The translations under genes and the position numbers were made by a program. Shown in pieces: positions 16,150 to 24,151 of a stretch of DNA of 58,111 bases (within the stretch, counting starts at the first letter, position 1; every line of letters begins with the position of its first letter). This DNA comes from Candidatus Woesearchaeota archaeon (GTDB taxonomy: Archaea; Nanobdellota; Nanobdellia; Woesearchaeales; UBA10216), in contig JACPBS010000008.1 in the NCBI GenBank assembly GCA_016180195.1, positions 1 through 58,111 of the forward strand. The letters run 5' to 3'. The notes under the pieces are model-generated. The model ran no database searches, had not been told where the DNA came from, and saw only the letters and a program-made list of their open reading frames with translations.

Positions 16150-16479
16150 ATGAAACTACACTACCTATTGATTTTCTTGGTTTTAGCCTTGCCTGTAGCT
16201 GCATCCGACAGCACCGAGCAAATTGCAGAAAAATGGATAAAGGAAGCCCCCACATTCAGCTTTGACGGCTTCAACCTTGAACTTAAAAACCACGATGAGA
16301 TTGAACACGTCCTTGAATACACTTTCATGAGCAGACATGCAGGGTATGGGGACAGAACGGACAAGTACACAGCGGAGGTGCTGACACCCCATACAATAAA
16401 AATAAAAATAGTTGGCGAGGAAGTTGTGTCTGCAATAATAGACGGGATTTGGGACGAGATCAAACAGGAAAAGATATGA
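16150..16479 (+). CDS. Small secreted protein sharing a domain with the lipoprotein at 43.2 kb
   Basis: This 109-residue protein has a cleavable signal peptide (about 1-18, ending PVAAS) and one domain: EQIAEKWIKEAPTFSFDGFNLEL, LEYTFMSRHAGYGDRTDKYTAEVLTPH and SAIIDGIWDEI. The same pattern forms the C-terminal half of the 43,177-43,938 lipoprotein (EQLAEQWIRQAPTFKFDG..., SRHGGYGDRTGKF). It overlaps the sugar dehydrogenase start by 4 bp (ATGA), so it is co-translated. The function of the domain is unknown; an extracellular location is clear. Confidence 0.8.
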   Translation: MKLHYLLIFLVLALPVAASDSTEQIAEKWIKEAPTFSFDGFNLELKNHDEIEHVLEYTFMSRHAGYGDRTDKYTAEVLTPHTIKIKIVGEEVVSAIIDGIWDEIKQEKI

Positions 16480-17501
16480 AGCTCATAGAAACAAGCCTTA
16501 TAACCTTAACCGCAATAGCTGTTATCGCCTTCGCCTACTATTACCAGGGCTCCCCTGCCGCGCTCGAAATAGTTGCAGACAGTCTGGAAACACCCTGGGA
16601 AATCGAATTCCTTCCTGATGGAGACATCCTGATAACGCAGCGACCTGGAAGCCTGACAACGCTAAAGGGCAACAAACAAATTAATGTCCAGGGAGTGGAG
16701 CAGATAGGGGAAGGAGGCCTGCTGGGCATGGCATTACACCCAAAATTCGAGGAGAACAAGTGGATATACTTGTATTCCACAACAGGGTCTGGAAATGGCA
16801 TCACAAACAGGGTAGAGCGGTTCAGGCTGATCAATGGGACACTTACAGAAAAATCAACCCTAATAAGCGAAATCCCGGGGGCGCAATTCCACGATGGTGG
16901 AAGGATCGCATTCGGCCCTGACGGATACCTATATGTGGGAACAGGGGATGCGACAGAACCGATGCTTTCACAAGACACAGGGTCGCTTGCAGGAAAGATA
17001 CTGCGCGTCAAGGAAGATGGCACAATACCAGAAGACAACCCGTTTGGAAACGCAGTTTACTCCTACGGGCACAGGAACGTGCAGGGACTTGCCTGGGATA
17101 GCCGGGGAAGAATGTGGGCTACAGAGCACGGAAGCTCTGCCAAGGACGAGCTCAACATAATAATCAAAGGCGGCAACTACGGCTGGCCCACAATAAAAGG
17201 GGATGAGAAGAAGGAAGGCATGATCACGCCAATAATCCACTCAGGAGAAGAAACATGGGCGCCATCCGGCCTTGCACACATCGAAGGCAAACTATTGTTT
17301 GCAGGGCTTCGAGGAGAAGCAATATATGAGGCGGACATCGACAACAAAACAGTCAAGGCGCACTTCAAGAACGAATTCGGACGGCTGAGGACAATCAAAA
17401 AAGGCCCTGACAACAAAATATATGTGCTGACATCAAACCGCGACGGCAGGACAATACCGAGAAAAGGGGATGACAAGGTAATCAAATTATCTTTCATATA
17501 A
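16476..17501 (+). CDS. PQQ-type sugar (aldose/sorbosone) dehydrogenase
   Basis: The start at 16,476 overlaps the previous stop by ATGA. The 341-residue protein has an N-terminal membrane anchor (about 5-22). A six-bladed propeller of the glucose/sorbosone dehydrogenase family follows: LETPWEIEFLPDGDILITQRPG, GLLGMALHPKF, GGRIAFGPDGYLYVGTGD, YSYGHRNVQGLAWD, ATEHGSSAKDELN and GGNYGWP. These enzymes oxidise sugars with PQQ outside the cell. Whether PQQ is available here is unknown, so an adapted binding role is possible. Its tail overlaps the truncated minus-strand gene by 15 bp. Confidence 0.9.
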   Translation: MKLIETSLITLTAIAVIAFAYYYQGSPAALEIVADSLETPWEIEFLPDGDILITQRPGSLTTLKGNKQINVQGVEQIGEGGLLGMALHPKFEENKWIYLYSTTGSGNGITNRVERFRLINGTLTEKSTLISEIPGAQFHDGGRIAFGPDGYLYVGTGDATEPMLSQDTGSLAGKILRVKEDGTIPEDNPFGNAVYSYGHRNVQGLAWDSRGRMWATEHGSSAKDELNIIIKGGNYGWPTIKGDEKKEGMITPIIHSGEETWAPSGLAHIEGKLLFAGLRGEAIYEADIDNKTVKAHFKNEFGRLRTIKKGPDNKIYVLTSNRDGRTIPRKGDDKVIKLSFI

Positions 17502-18071
17502 AATCGGACTATAAAAATAAAAACTTTCATCGCAACTCTTTTCCTGATGTTCTGCCTTTAAACTAATATCATCCGCCAATTGGATAAGTATCCTGCCAGA
17601 AATTGGAGGGGCAATACTAACTTGCCTGTGGCTACCGCTTTGATAGCAGTAAATGTTCCCATCCGCCCTTACCTCGCTCGGTTCCCTGTTAATGAAACCC
17701 TCATGTTGAGGAACGAAATCAATCGAGCCGTGATTTGTGAGCGTTCCAGCAATGCCTACCACGCCGATTGAGGGATCTATGTTGTCATGGACAATTCCGA
17801 GAAGAACATCATCAGTTGGCGAAGTTCGCTTGTCTTTTACTATCCAATTTCCCTGAATAGTGCCTGACAAATCTTGCATAACTTCCCCACAGCGGGGCGG
17901 GACTGTTCGCGTGAATTTTTCGTAAAGTTCCTCCTTAAGTGGAGAAGGAAAATAATCAATGGGACATGCAGTGTATGCAGTCCGCTTGTCAGGGAATGTC
18001 TCACCCAAAAACCCGAGCTTGGGAATGCGAAAATCATAAACACCCCAATCCAAAGTTGCGCCACTGTAATC
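17487..18071 (-). pseudogene. 5'-truncated paralogue of the M23-like lipoprotein
   Basis: About 195 residues from DYSGATLDWGVYDF to the stop align by eye with the C-terminal half of the lipoprotein at 40.3-41.8 kb. Shared elements are a YTACPIDYF/HTVDLFGYF strand, SPLKEEL/GPLKSNL, VPP..GG and a D...G...GNWI core. The frame has no signal peptide or sensible start at its left edge. Similarity ends at about 18,071, exactly where the oppositely read propeller gene begins. It is therefore a remnant whose 5' half was removed by a rearrangement, although an ATG at 18,143 could give a short product. Confidence 0.75.
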
Positions 18072-19542
18072 TGGCCCGCCGGCAGTATGGACCGACGGTG
18101 GAAAGCTCGTCGTAACAAGCACTGCAGGAGCTTCTGTATCCATTTGGAACAATTTCCCTGAAAAGAACAGCGGGCCTGATATAACACTTAAGGCAAATGG
18201 CCAGTTTGGAACCCCGCGCAGCATATCAAGCGATGGCAAGAGCCTCATGATAGGTGACCATAACGCAAAGCCCAATGGCGGAAGGGCAGGCAACTTTTTT
18301 TGGAAAGAATTCCCAAATAGCGACACGCAGCACGATTTCTTTGTTAGCGAGCCATTCCGAATGGGAGAAGAAAAAGGCCCGGAACAGCATGCAGCAGGCG
18401 GGGATGTGCTATGGGGAGGGATGACAACTGATGGAAAGCTAATCGGGGTTTCAAATATGCTGTACATGTGGAATTCATTTCCGGATAACCAAGGAGACGC
18501 AGCCGACATAGTGATTGGAGCCTTACCGGGCCAAATGGGGTATGACTTCGGCGGAAAACAGTCAGGCGATGGCACAGGAGCTGTTGTAGCCGATGGCAGG
18601 CTCTATATATCGCTTGCAAACGGAAACAAGATAGTCGGGTTTAGCTCATTGCCTGCAGGGAAAGGCCAAAAGCCTGATTTCGCCATCGGCTCTCCAGACA
18701 TAAATACGAACACCCTTGAAACGAATTATATAATTTCAAATCCCAGGCCTCTCACAGATGGCAATAGCCTGATTGTAGTGTCTGATTTTGATGGAATGAT
18801 GCACGTATGGAAATCTCTTCCCGACGAAAGCGGTGCACATCCAGACATCACATACGATTTCAGGAACGGAACCTACAGGCCAAACAGCGAAACGCTGCAT
18901 GAAGGAAAATTAATCACTGCATCGGCTGACGAAATCCATGGCTGGAGCAGGATCCCCCTGAATGGAGAGATGCCTGACATCCATTTCAAGAAAAAGATAG
19001 GAAATGCAGAACTTCAATCAGTGGGCGGCATAGCCCTTGACAGCAAATACTTTTTCATTGGAGACGGCAAAAAAATATATGTTTGGGAAGGAATTCCTTC
19101 CAACGATACAAATCCAAGATACACGCTGTCTTCAGACTACATTGGCAGGCTATCAAGCGATGGCAATTACCTTGTAACAACGACCGTTGAAATGCCTGGA
19201 GGGGCGGTTATTATCTTCAGGTTAAATGACATGACCAATACTCAGCAAATCATGCTGACTAAAAAATTCAACCTTCCTCAATCAGCAATGGTATGGAAAA
19301 ACCGCCTTTTTGTTGCGGATACAGGATTCAACAGGGTTCTTATATGGAACAACATTGAAGATGCAATAAAAGGAAAGGATGCAGACATAATCATCGGCGC
19401 AGAAAGCCTCACAGAAGTCAACCCGGAAATCGGAAAAAACAAGCTGTTCTGGCCGGGAACGATGTCATTTGACGGAAGCTATTTATGGGTGGGCGAATTC
19501 AAGTTTTCAGAAAGGCTGCTAAGATTCAGTGTCAAGCCTTAA
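18070..19542 (+). pseudogene. 5'-truncated beta-propeller (NHL-like) secreted protein
   Basis: The open frame contains repeated blades such as VVTSTAGASVSIWNNFPEKN, LIVVSDFDGMMHVWKSLPDE, ITASADEIHGWSRIPLNGEM and LFVADTGFNRVLIWNNIED. Clear repeat sequence extends upstream of the only ATG (18,247) to a TAA at 18,067. There is no signal peptide and no start codon between 18,070 and 18,247. The first blades are thus lost. Translation from 18,247 would give 431 residues without secretion. It meets the minus-strand remnant head to head at about 18,070. The family is an NHL/TolB-like propeller of unknown ligand. Confidence 0.75.
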
Positions 19543-19642
19543 CAGAAGGAAATTGCTGGGACACTTATGGCAAATGTTCCCATTGAGATTTTAGCACCTT
19601 TCCAAGGAGACAACCCTTAAATCTATGCGATCCCTTAACAAA

Positions 19643-20134
19643 TCAGTCAGAATAATATTTATTAAGAACTTCAATTATTTTCCCAACATAACATTGCTCT
19701 AATGCGTTCTTGAAAGCTGCATTTGGCCTGATCCAATGGCTCCCTGGTTTCCTTTCAGATAACTCCGGCCTGTTAAAACATTCCTTAGCAAGCCTATCAA
19801 GCTCAACGCCATTAACCACCTCAAATCCGCTTTTGATGTAAAATAAAGCATCCGGATGGTTAACACGAAAATCGTCCGTGTTTACTCCGATAAGCCTGGG
19901 TTTACAGCCCAATTTATTTCTATCATCAAGAACTGAGTACAGAAATTCTTCATCAGGAAAAAAAGGCCTGATTTCCATTATTATTGCACCATATCCATCA
20001 AGCTTAAAAGAAGAGCCGAGTCCAACTGCTTCTTTAAGATCTGTTACACTGTATTTTGCTTCCCTTAATGCATTGGAAAGAACAGGTTTCCCATCCAAAA
20101 AGCCACAATAAAGTACATCAGACTTGAAATCCAT
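19643..20134 (-). CDS. Unknown alpha/beta protein, possibly receiver-like
   Basis: This 163-residue protein alternates strands and helices: LYCGFLDGKPVLSN, YGAIIMEIRPFF, KPRLIGVNTDDFRV and DALFYIKSGFEVVNGVELDRLA. That order resembles a response-regulator receiver fold, but the phosphoacceptor Asp and Lys cannot be placed with confidence. A C-terminal tail with HWIRPNAAF follows. There is no partner kinase nearby. I do not recognise the family. Confidence 0.65.
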   Translation of the reverse strand: MDFKSDVLYCGFLDGKPVLSNALREAKYSVTDLKEAVGLGSSFKLDGYGAIIMEIRPFFPDEEFLYSVLDDRNKLGCKPRLIGVNTDDFRVNHPDALFYIKSGFEVVNGVELDRLAKECFNRPELSERKPGSHWIRPNAAFKNALEQCYVGKIIEVLNKYYSD

Positions 20135-20270
20135 TACAATGGAGAACCTGAAATCTTTAAAAAATTATGGATCGGGTTAAAATTCAGCACACTTTACAAC
20201 TTTTCTTGTCTTGAATGTGCTCTGAACTTCAATCGCCTATAAAAAATAGTATAAAACAGCAATACCTGTA

Positions 20271-20477
20271 TAGCTGGACACACGAATTAACTGTTGTTGT
20301 GATAGGACCCTGGGCTAAACCTTTAAAAATGGATGTGGTTCTTGATTTTGTGCCCCTATGGTCTAGCTGGGCACACGAATTAACTGTTGTTAATTGTGCA
20401 CAAGAATGCAGGCATTCTTGTTGTGATAGGACCCTGTGGGCTAAACCTTTAAAAATGGATGTGGTTCTTGATTTTGT
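20271..20477 (+). repeat. Tandem duplication of tRNA-Arg promoter and 5' fragment
   Basis: Two diverged tandem copies precede the full tRNA gene. Both contain AGCTGG(A/G)CACACGAATT..., then GTGATAGGACCCTG, then GGGCTAAACCTTTAAAAATGG and GGTTCTTGATTTTGT. The second copy includes a full tRNA 5' end, GCCCCTATGGTCTAGCTGG (20,352-20,370). It also has a D-loop insertion with two hairpins (AATTAAC/GTTAATT and ACAAGAATGC/GCATTCTTGT), and it breaks off at CCCTGTGG near anticodon position 37. The TTTAAAAA box is the tRNA promoter, so the partial copy may also be transcribed. Confidence 0.8.
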
Positions 20478-20515
20478 GCCCCTATGGTCTAGCTGGACAT
20501 GATAGGACCCTGCGG

Positions 20516-20550
20516 CTGCATTAGAGGGCTGGAAGGCCCAGCAAGCAGCG
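20516..20550 (+). other. 35-nt intron at tRNA position 37/38
   Basis: Anticodon-loop CTGC (20,510-20,513) pairs with GCAG (20,545-20,548). Bulges GG|C and CG|A give the canonical bulge-helix-bulge geometry. Inside, TGC/GCA and GGGCT/GGCCC stems close a GGAA loop. Confidence 0.8.
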
Positions 20551-20571
20551 AGGTTCTGACCCGGGTTCAAA

Positions 20572-20616
20572 ATAGGGGGGTTGGCGGGATTTTTGCTGCG
20601 AGCCCCTTGATGAAAT
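20572..20616 (+). other. 45-nt intron at tRNA position 59/60
   Basis: TTCA (20,566-20,569) pairs with TGAA (20,611-20,614), with bulges AA|A and AT|T, the same layout as in the other two tRNAs. AGGGG/CCCCT forms an inner stem. Splicing yields TTCAAAT. Confidence 0.8.
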
Positions 20617-20617
20617 T

Positions 20618-20654
20618 CCCGGTAGGGGCGCTTTCTTTGTATTTTAATGTCCTG
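20618..20654 (+). other. Putative attL
   Basis: It begins with the tRNA T-stem/acceptor 3' strand CCCGGTAGGGGC and continues to TATTTTAATGTCCTG. It shares 31 of 37 positions with the putative attR, including the last 15 exactly. Confidence 0.6.
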
Positions 20655-20704
20655 TATGACAAATGAATACTGGTTTTTATACCAGAATATGGAGACAGGA
20701 CATT

Positions 20705-22051
20705 ATGGCAGAGAACGATATTTATGACAACCAGAGAAGGTATGAAGGCTTTAAGGCAGGGCTGCAGGAGCTCTTAATACCCCCTACGGTGGTCAATGGG
20801 AGAAAGAGAGGATATAGGAAATATTATGTCAAAAACAAGTCCAATTTGGCTTATTTTGGACATCTGTTCAGACATTGCGAGTCAAAGGATTATAGCTACA
20901 TAAGACGCATTCGCCTTGCTTCAACTCTGTTGGTGGTATGTCATTTAACAGAAAAAGACCTAAGCCAGTTAGGAAGAAATGATATTGATGCTTTAATGAC
21001 TGAAATTCATAAAATTTACCCCAGCTCTGAAAGCAAATCAAGCGTCATCAAGTATCTCAAATATTTCTGGAGGCTATTTTTTCCCGAAACCGACCCTCAG
21101 GGTAGAGCAGACGAGAGCATTGTTCCTCATACTGTCAGGCACTTGAGCATTAAAATAGACAAGAGCAAGCAAAAATTAAGAGGCGACAGACTGACTGTTG
21201 ATGAATTTGTCAAGCTTGTAAACTTCTTTTCTAAAGATCCTCGGATGCAGGCATACTTGACCCTTGCTTTGGAAAGCTTGGGTAGACCTCAAGAAATCCT
21301 TTTCACAAAGATTAGGGATCTTGAGCTTTATGACAACTATGCCAAGGTGTGGATAAGTGAACATGGTAAGGAAGGAGTTGGATTCCTTCAGTGCATAGAG
21401 AGTTTTCCTTACCTGGCTAAGTGGATAAATCTGCATCCGTACAAGCAGAATAAGGCTGCTTATGTGTTCATCAATGTAGGGGATAAAAAACAAGGCAGTC
21501 AAATGACTCCCTTCACCGTCAATGCTATGATTAGAAGAGCCTGCAAAAAGTTGAATATAGACAAGCCAGTAACTTGCTATTCCTTGAAAAGAAATGGCGT
21601 TACTTTCAGAAGATTAAGAGGAGACTCTGATGTTGAGATACAGCACGCTGCAAGATGGACAAGCACAAAGCAGCTGAAAACGTATGATATGAGCCAACAG
21701 GAAGATGCGTTCAAGCTGGAACTGGTAAAGAAAGGACTAATCAAGCCAAGCAAGGAAATGGAACATTTAGCACCTGCATTGAAAACCTGCTTCTTCTGTG
21801 AAACTAAGGCAGGGTTTAATGAAGATATTTGCCCTAATTGCAAGAGACCGCTTGATAGAGAAAGAATAAAGCAGCAAGAGATAGAACATCAAAACAGGAA
21901 TTCAGAAGAGATTAGAAAATTAAAAGATAGATTGGAAAATATAGAACAGTTTATGGTTGAAATATTGTCGTATGAGCCCACAAAAAAGCAGCTTATTGAA
22001 GGAATTAAACTTTTGAATTTAAAGGAAAGATTAAAAAAACTCCAAGATTAG
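20705..22051 (+). CDS. Tyrosine recombinase with C-terminal zinc finger and coiled coil
   Basis: From the ATG at 20,705 (MAENDIYDN) this is a 448-residue integrase. A SAM-like core-binding domain (about 30-150) precedes the catalytic domain. Numbered from the earlier frame start at 20,663, it has R208 (ESLGRPQE), YSLKR (306-310, with the usual His replaced), H328 in HAARWTS and nucleophile Y341. A CFFC...CPNC zinc finger (376-393) and a charged coiled coil follow, an extension seen in archaeal integrases. It lies 74 bp after the tRNA-Arg and would catalyse integration there. Upstream sequence holds a TTTTTATACC promoter. Confidence 0.9.
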   Translation: MAENDIYDNQRRYEGFKAGLQELLIPPTVVNGRKRGYRKYYVKNKSNLAYFGHLFRHCESKDYSYIRRIRLASTLLVVCHLTEKDLSQLGRNDIDALMTEIHKIYPSSESKSSVIKYLKYFWRLFFPETDPQGRADESIVPHTVRHLSIKIDKSKQKLRGDRLTVDEFVKLVNFFSKDPRMQAYLTLALESLGRPQEILFTKIRDLELYDNYAKVWISEHGKEGVGFLQCIESFPYLAKWINLHPYKQNKAAYVFINVGDKKQGSQMTPFTVNAMIRRACKKLNIDKPVTCYSLKRNGVTFRRLRGDSDVEIQHAARWTSTKQLKTYDMSQQEDAFKLELVKKGLIKPSKEMEHLAPALKTCFFCETKAGFNEDICPNCKRPLDRERIKQQEIEHQNRNSEEIRKLKDRLENIEQFMVEILSYEPTKKQLIEGIKLLNLKERLKKLQD

Positions 22052-22509
22052 TAAGTGTCACAATTGGTGGCGACATATTGCTTACTGTTTTTGTCAAACG
22101 TCACTTCTACATTTCTTCTTTTCACTATGGTTCCCTGGTCTGTATATTGAGCTACTATTGGTCTTAAAAAATCGCCGCAATAGACAAGATTTGCACTTTG
22201 TCCTTCGGATGAACCTATATCGCAATAAATTATGCTGGCTGAGCTGTATGTGTAAAAGATTTCTACATTGTCTGATTTGTAAGGAGATGCTTTAGCTGTC
22301 CAAGACTGGAATGCGGCAGTATATCCCTGTAAATTCACATTTGTTGCTAAATTAGGACATATATACTCCGTCTTGCTTGTTGATTGAGTTTGAACTTTTG
22401 GGGGTCGAACAGATGATTGTTCTCCAATTTGGCTGTTGTTTCCTTCCTGTATACAACCAGCCAACCCCAACATTAGAAGACTGACCAAAACTAAAAATTG
22501 TGTTCGCAT
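22048..22509 (-). CDS. Small lipoprotein, unknown
   Basis: This 153-residue protein has a signal peptide with lipobox (MRTQFLVLVSLLMLGLAGC), a low-complexity Ser/Gln/Thr linker and a small domain. The domain has four cysteines (YICPNLATN, YCDIG, YCGDF, TNCDTY) that could form disulfides outside the cell. It overlaps the integrase stop by 4 bp and is divergent from the winged-helix gene, sharing a short operator region. The family is not recognised. As element cargo it may alter the host surface. Confidence 0.75.
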   Translation of the reverse strand: MRTQFLVLVSLLMLGLAGCIQEGNNSQIGEQSSVRPPKVQTQSTSKTEYICPNLATNVNLQGYTAAFQSWTAKASPYKSDNVEIFYTYSSASIIYCDIGSSEGQSANLVYCGDFLRPIVAQYTDQGTIVKRRNVEVTFDKNSKQYVATNCDTY

Positions 22510-22524
22510 ATCAGCACTCCGTTA

Positions 22525-22573
22525 CCATAATATTGTGGAATATTACTATATAAAACTTTCTACAATATTGTAG
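22525..22573. promoter_or_regulatory. Twin operators around a divergent promoter
   Basis: CTACAATATTGTAG (22,560-22,573) is a perfect 14-bp palindrome ending 1 bp before the winged-helix start. CCATAATATTGTGG (22,525-22,538) is a degenerate copy. A TATA-like ACTATATAAAAC lies between them. The layout fits autorepression by the winged-helix protein and control of the divergent lipoprotein. Confidence 0.7.
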
Positions 22574-22574
22574 T

Positions 22575-22796
22575 ATGGGCAAGAGAACACACAGACAAAT
22601 TAGAAAAGTCTTGCTGCAAGTTTTAAGTGATGGTAAGGAACATTCTTATGGTGATTTAGAAAGACGAGTGAATACAAACTGGCAGACTATTAGGCAGCAC
22701 TGTGATGATTTATTACTCTTTGGAGCAGTTACGATAAGCGATAAAGGTGTCCGGATGACAAAGGAAGGTAGAACTGTTCTTTCAAGAATAAAGTAA
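22575..22796 (+). CDS. Winged-helix transcription regulator
   Basis: This 73-residue single-domain protein has helix RQIRKVLLQVLSDG, recognition region YGDLERRVNTNWQTIRQHCDDL, then a wing strand LLFGAVTISDKGVRMTKEG. It is an ArsR/MarR-like winged helix without extra domains. A perfect palindrome overlaps its start, so it probably represses itself and the lipoprotein gene. Confidence 0.85.
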   Translation: MGKRTHRQIRKVLLQVLSDGKEHSYGDLERRVNTNWQTIRQHCDDLLLFGAVTISDKGVRMTKEGRTVLSRIK

Positions 22797-22838
22797 CGAT
22801 CTAAACCATCTCAACAAAAGCAAAATATTTATATTAGT

Positions 22839-22855
22839 GTATACAATTTGTATAC
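22839..22855. promoter_or_regulatory. Operator GTATACAATTTGTATAC
   Basis: A perfect 17-nt palindrome ends 2 bp before the ATG at 22,858, and a further GTATAC half-site lies inside the first codons. The TATA-like AAAATATTTATATT sits about 25 bp upstream, so a bound protein would block transcription of the methyltransferase operon. Confidence 0.7.
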
Positions 22856-22857
22856 GG

Positions 22858-23019
22858 ATGGTATACGATAACGACCAGACAACAGCAAGGGTTTTTAAAA
22901 GAACAAAACCATTGATACGTAAAGCGATAAACATTTTAAGCCAGGAAGCTGACGGGAAAATTACTGAAGCAGTTGTTATTGAAGTCGCGATTAAAGATTA
23001 TCTGATGAAAAAGAGGTAG
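22858..23019 (+). CDS. Small DNA-binding-type protein, likely controller of the methyltransferase
   Basis: From the ATG at 22,858 this 53-residue basic protein reads MVYDNDQTTARVFKRTKPLI then RKAINILSQEADGKITEAVVIEVAIKDYL. That is a strand plus two-helix plan like ribbon-helix-helix proteins. The leaderless start is set by the TATA box and palindrome. It precedes the methyltransferase by one base and could be its controller protein, binding the 17-bp palindrome. The fold assignment is by eye only. Confidence 0.7.
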   Translation: MVYDNDQTTARVFKRTKPLIRKAINILSQEADGKITEAVVIEVAIKDYLMKKR

Positions 23020-23020
23020 A

Positions 23021-24151
23021 ATGGAACAAGTTGAATTGCCCCCTTGGAAAAACACTTCGCATAATATGGGTAGGAGTATTTATCGTCTCTGCGGATATAT
23101 GGCGATGTTCCCGCCAAATGTTCCAAACCATTTTATTAAAAAATATTCAAAAAAGGGAGACGTAGTTTTTGATCCATTTTCGGGCAGAGGTACAACTGCT
23201 ATTGAAGCTTGTTTTGAGGGGAGAATCGGAATAGGGAATGACAAGAATCCGCTCGCCTACGTTTTGACAAAAGCCCAAACAAGCGTTCCCAGTTACAAAA
23301 GAATAATAAAGAGAATTCAAGATTTAGAAAAAGATTTTCTTTCTTGGAATGATACAAAAAAAGCTGAACCGTGGGAAATAGAAATGATATTTCATCCACA
23401 CACACTAAGTCATCTTAGATTTCTTAAGACATCTTTGAACTGGAAATCCAGTTCAGTTGACAACTTTATAATGGCGATGCTTTTAGGTATTCTGCATGGA
23501 CGTTCGGAAGGGTATTTGTCTCTGCCTATGCCAAACACCTTTTCTTATAGTCCAAATTATATTAAAGGTTTTGTTGAAAAACACAACTTGATTCGTCCAA
23601 ACAGAGATGCTTTTGAATTGCTCAGGAGAAAGCTCCAGAGATGCTATGATAAGCCAATAAATAAAGGGAAAGCCTACATAGGGGATGCCAGGAAAACGTC
23701 AAAAATAAAAGATAGTTCAGTTGATCTTATTATTACAAGCCCGCCATATACTAGATTAATTACGTATGCAAAATTTAACTGGATAAGGCTTTGGGCATTA
23801 GGATACGATGCTAAATTATTGGAAAAAAAATTATTCACCACAAGCTCTCAATTAAAATATTATGATTTTATGAAAGAAGTCCTTAGAAACTGTCAAAGAG
23901 TTCTAAAAAAGGAAGCAAAACTTGTATTAGTTATAGGGGATGTTCAACAGAAAGATAAGTCAAAAATTGTTAATCTCGCAGAAGAAGTATGGATGAATTG
24001 CGCTCAGCCTCTTGGTTTTGTAAAAGTTGAGGAAACAATTGCGGATCCCATTAGTGATGATAGGAAGGTAACAAAAATGTGGGGAAAAACCAGAGGGAAT
24101 GCAACAAAAATTGATAGAATATTAGTCATGAAACAAAAATCTATTCAGTAA
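23021..24151 (+). CDS. DNA methyltransferase (N4-cytosine/N6-adenine, TSPPY type)
   Basis: This 376-residue enzyme has the SAM-binding motif FDPFSGRGTTAIEA (50-63) and catalytic TSPPY (239-243) followed by TYAKFNWIRLW. Motif I comes before motif IV, with a 170-residue helical region between them that may read the target. S-P-P-Y is usual for N4-cytosine enzymes but also occurs in some adenine methylases. It overlaps the convergent GHKL ATPase gene by 11 bp. With that gene and the zinc-ribbon gene it probably forms a modification-based defence or persistence module of the element. Confidence 0.9.
   Translation: MEQVELPPWKNTSHNMGRSIYRLCGYMAMFPPNVPNHFIKKYSKKGDVVFDPFSGRGTTAIEACFEGRIGIGNDKNPLAYVLTKAQTSVPSYKRIIKRIQDLEKDFLSWNDTKKAEPWEIEMIFHPHTLSHLRFLKTSLNWKSSSVDNFIMAMLLGILHGRSEGYLSLPMPNTFSYSPNYIKGFVEKHNLIRPNRDAFELLRRKLQRCYDKPINKGKAYIGDARKTSKIKDSSVDLIITSPPYTRLITYAKFNWIRLWALGYDAKLLEKKLFTTSSQLKYYDFMKEVLRNCQRVLKKEAKLVLVIGDVQQKDKSKIVNLAEEVWMNCAQPLGFVKVEETIADPISDDRKVTKMWGKTRGNATKIDRILVMKQKSIQ

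Larger units (their letters stand above)
20478..20630 (+). tRNA. tRNA-Arg(GCG) with two introns; integration target
   Basis: Acceptor GCCCCTA pairs with TAGGGGC and the discriminator is G. After removal of 20,516-20,550 the anticodon arm is GGACC-CTGCGGA-GGTTC, anticodon GCG. After removal of 20,572-20,616 the T-arm is CCGGG-TTCAAAT-CCCGG. The D-arm GTC...GAT and the 4-nt variable loop TGAC are normal. The mature RNA is 73 nt. A TTTAAAAA box about 25-30 bp upstream is the promoter. Its 3' end forms the left border of the integrated element, and the integrase starts 74 bp further on. The CTGC anticodon-loop pairing with GCAG supports the isotype call. Confidence 0.85.

Noticed and set aside
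15770-16255. 161-residue frame opposite the DUF892 remnant
   Set aside because: It spans the mini-element and two real genes; no recognisable protein.
20215-20502. Open frames of 95 and 113 residues on either strand
   Set aside because: They cover the tandem tRNA promoter/5'-half repeats; the protein repeats only mirror the DNA duplication.
20478-20630. Reading this tRNA as tRNA-Glu
   Set aside because: The 5' end resembles tRNA-Glu, but no Glu anticodon fits. Only the GCG reading gives paired stems and a valid splice junction.
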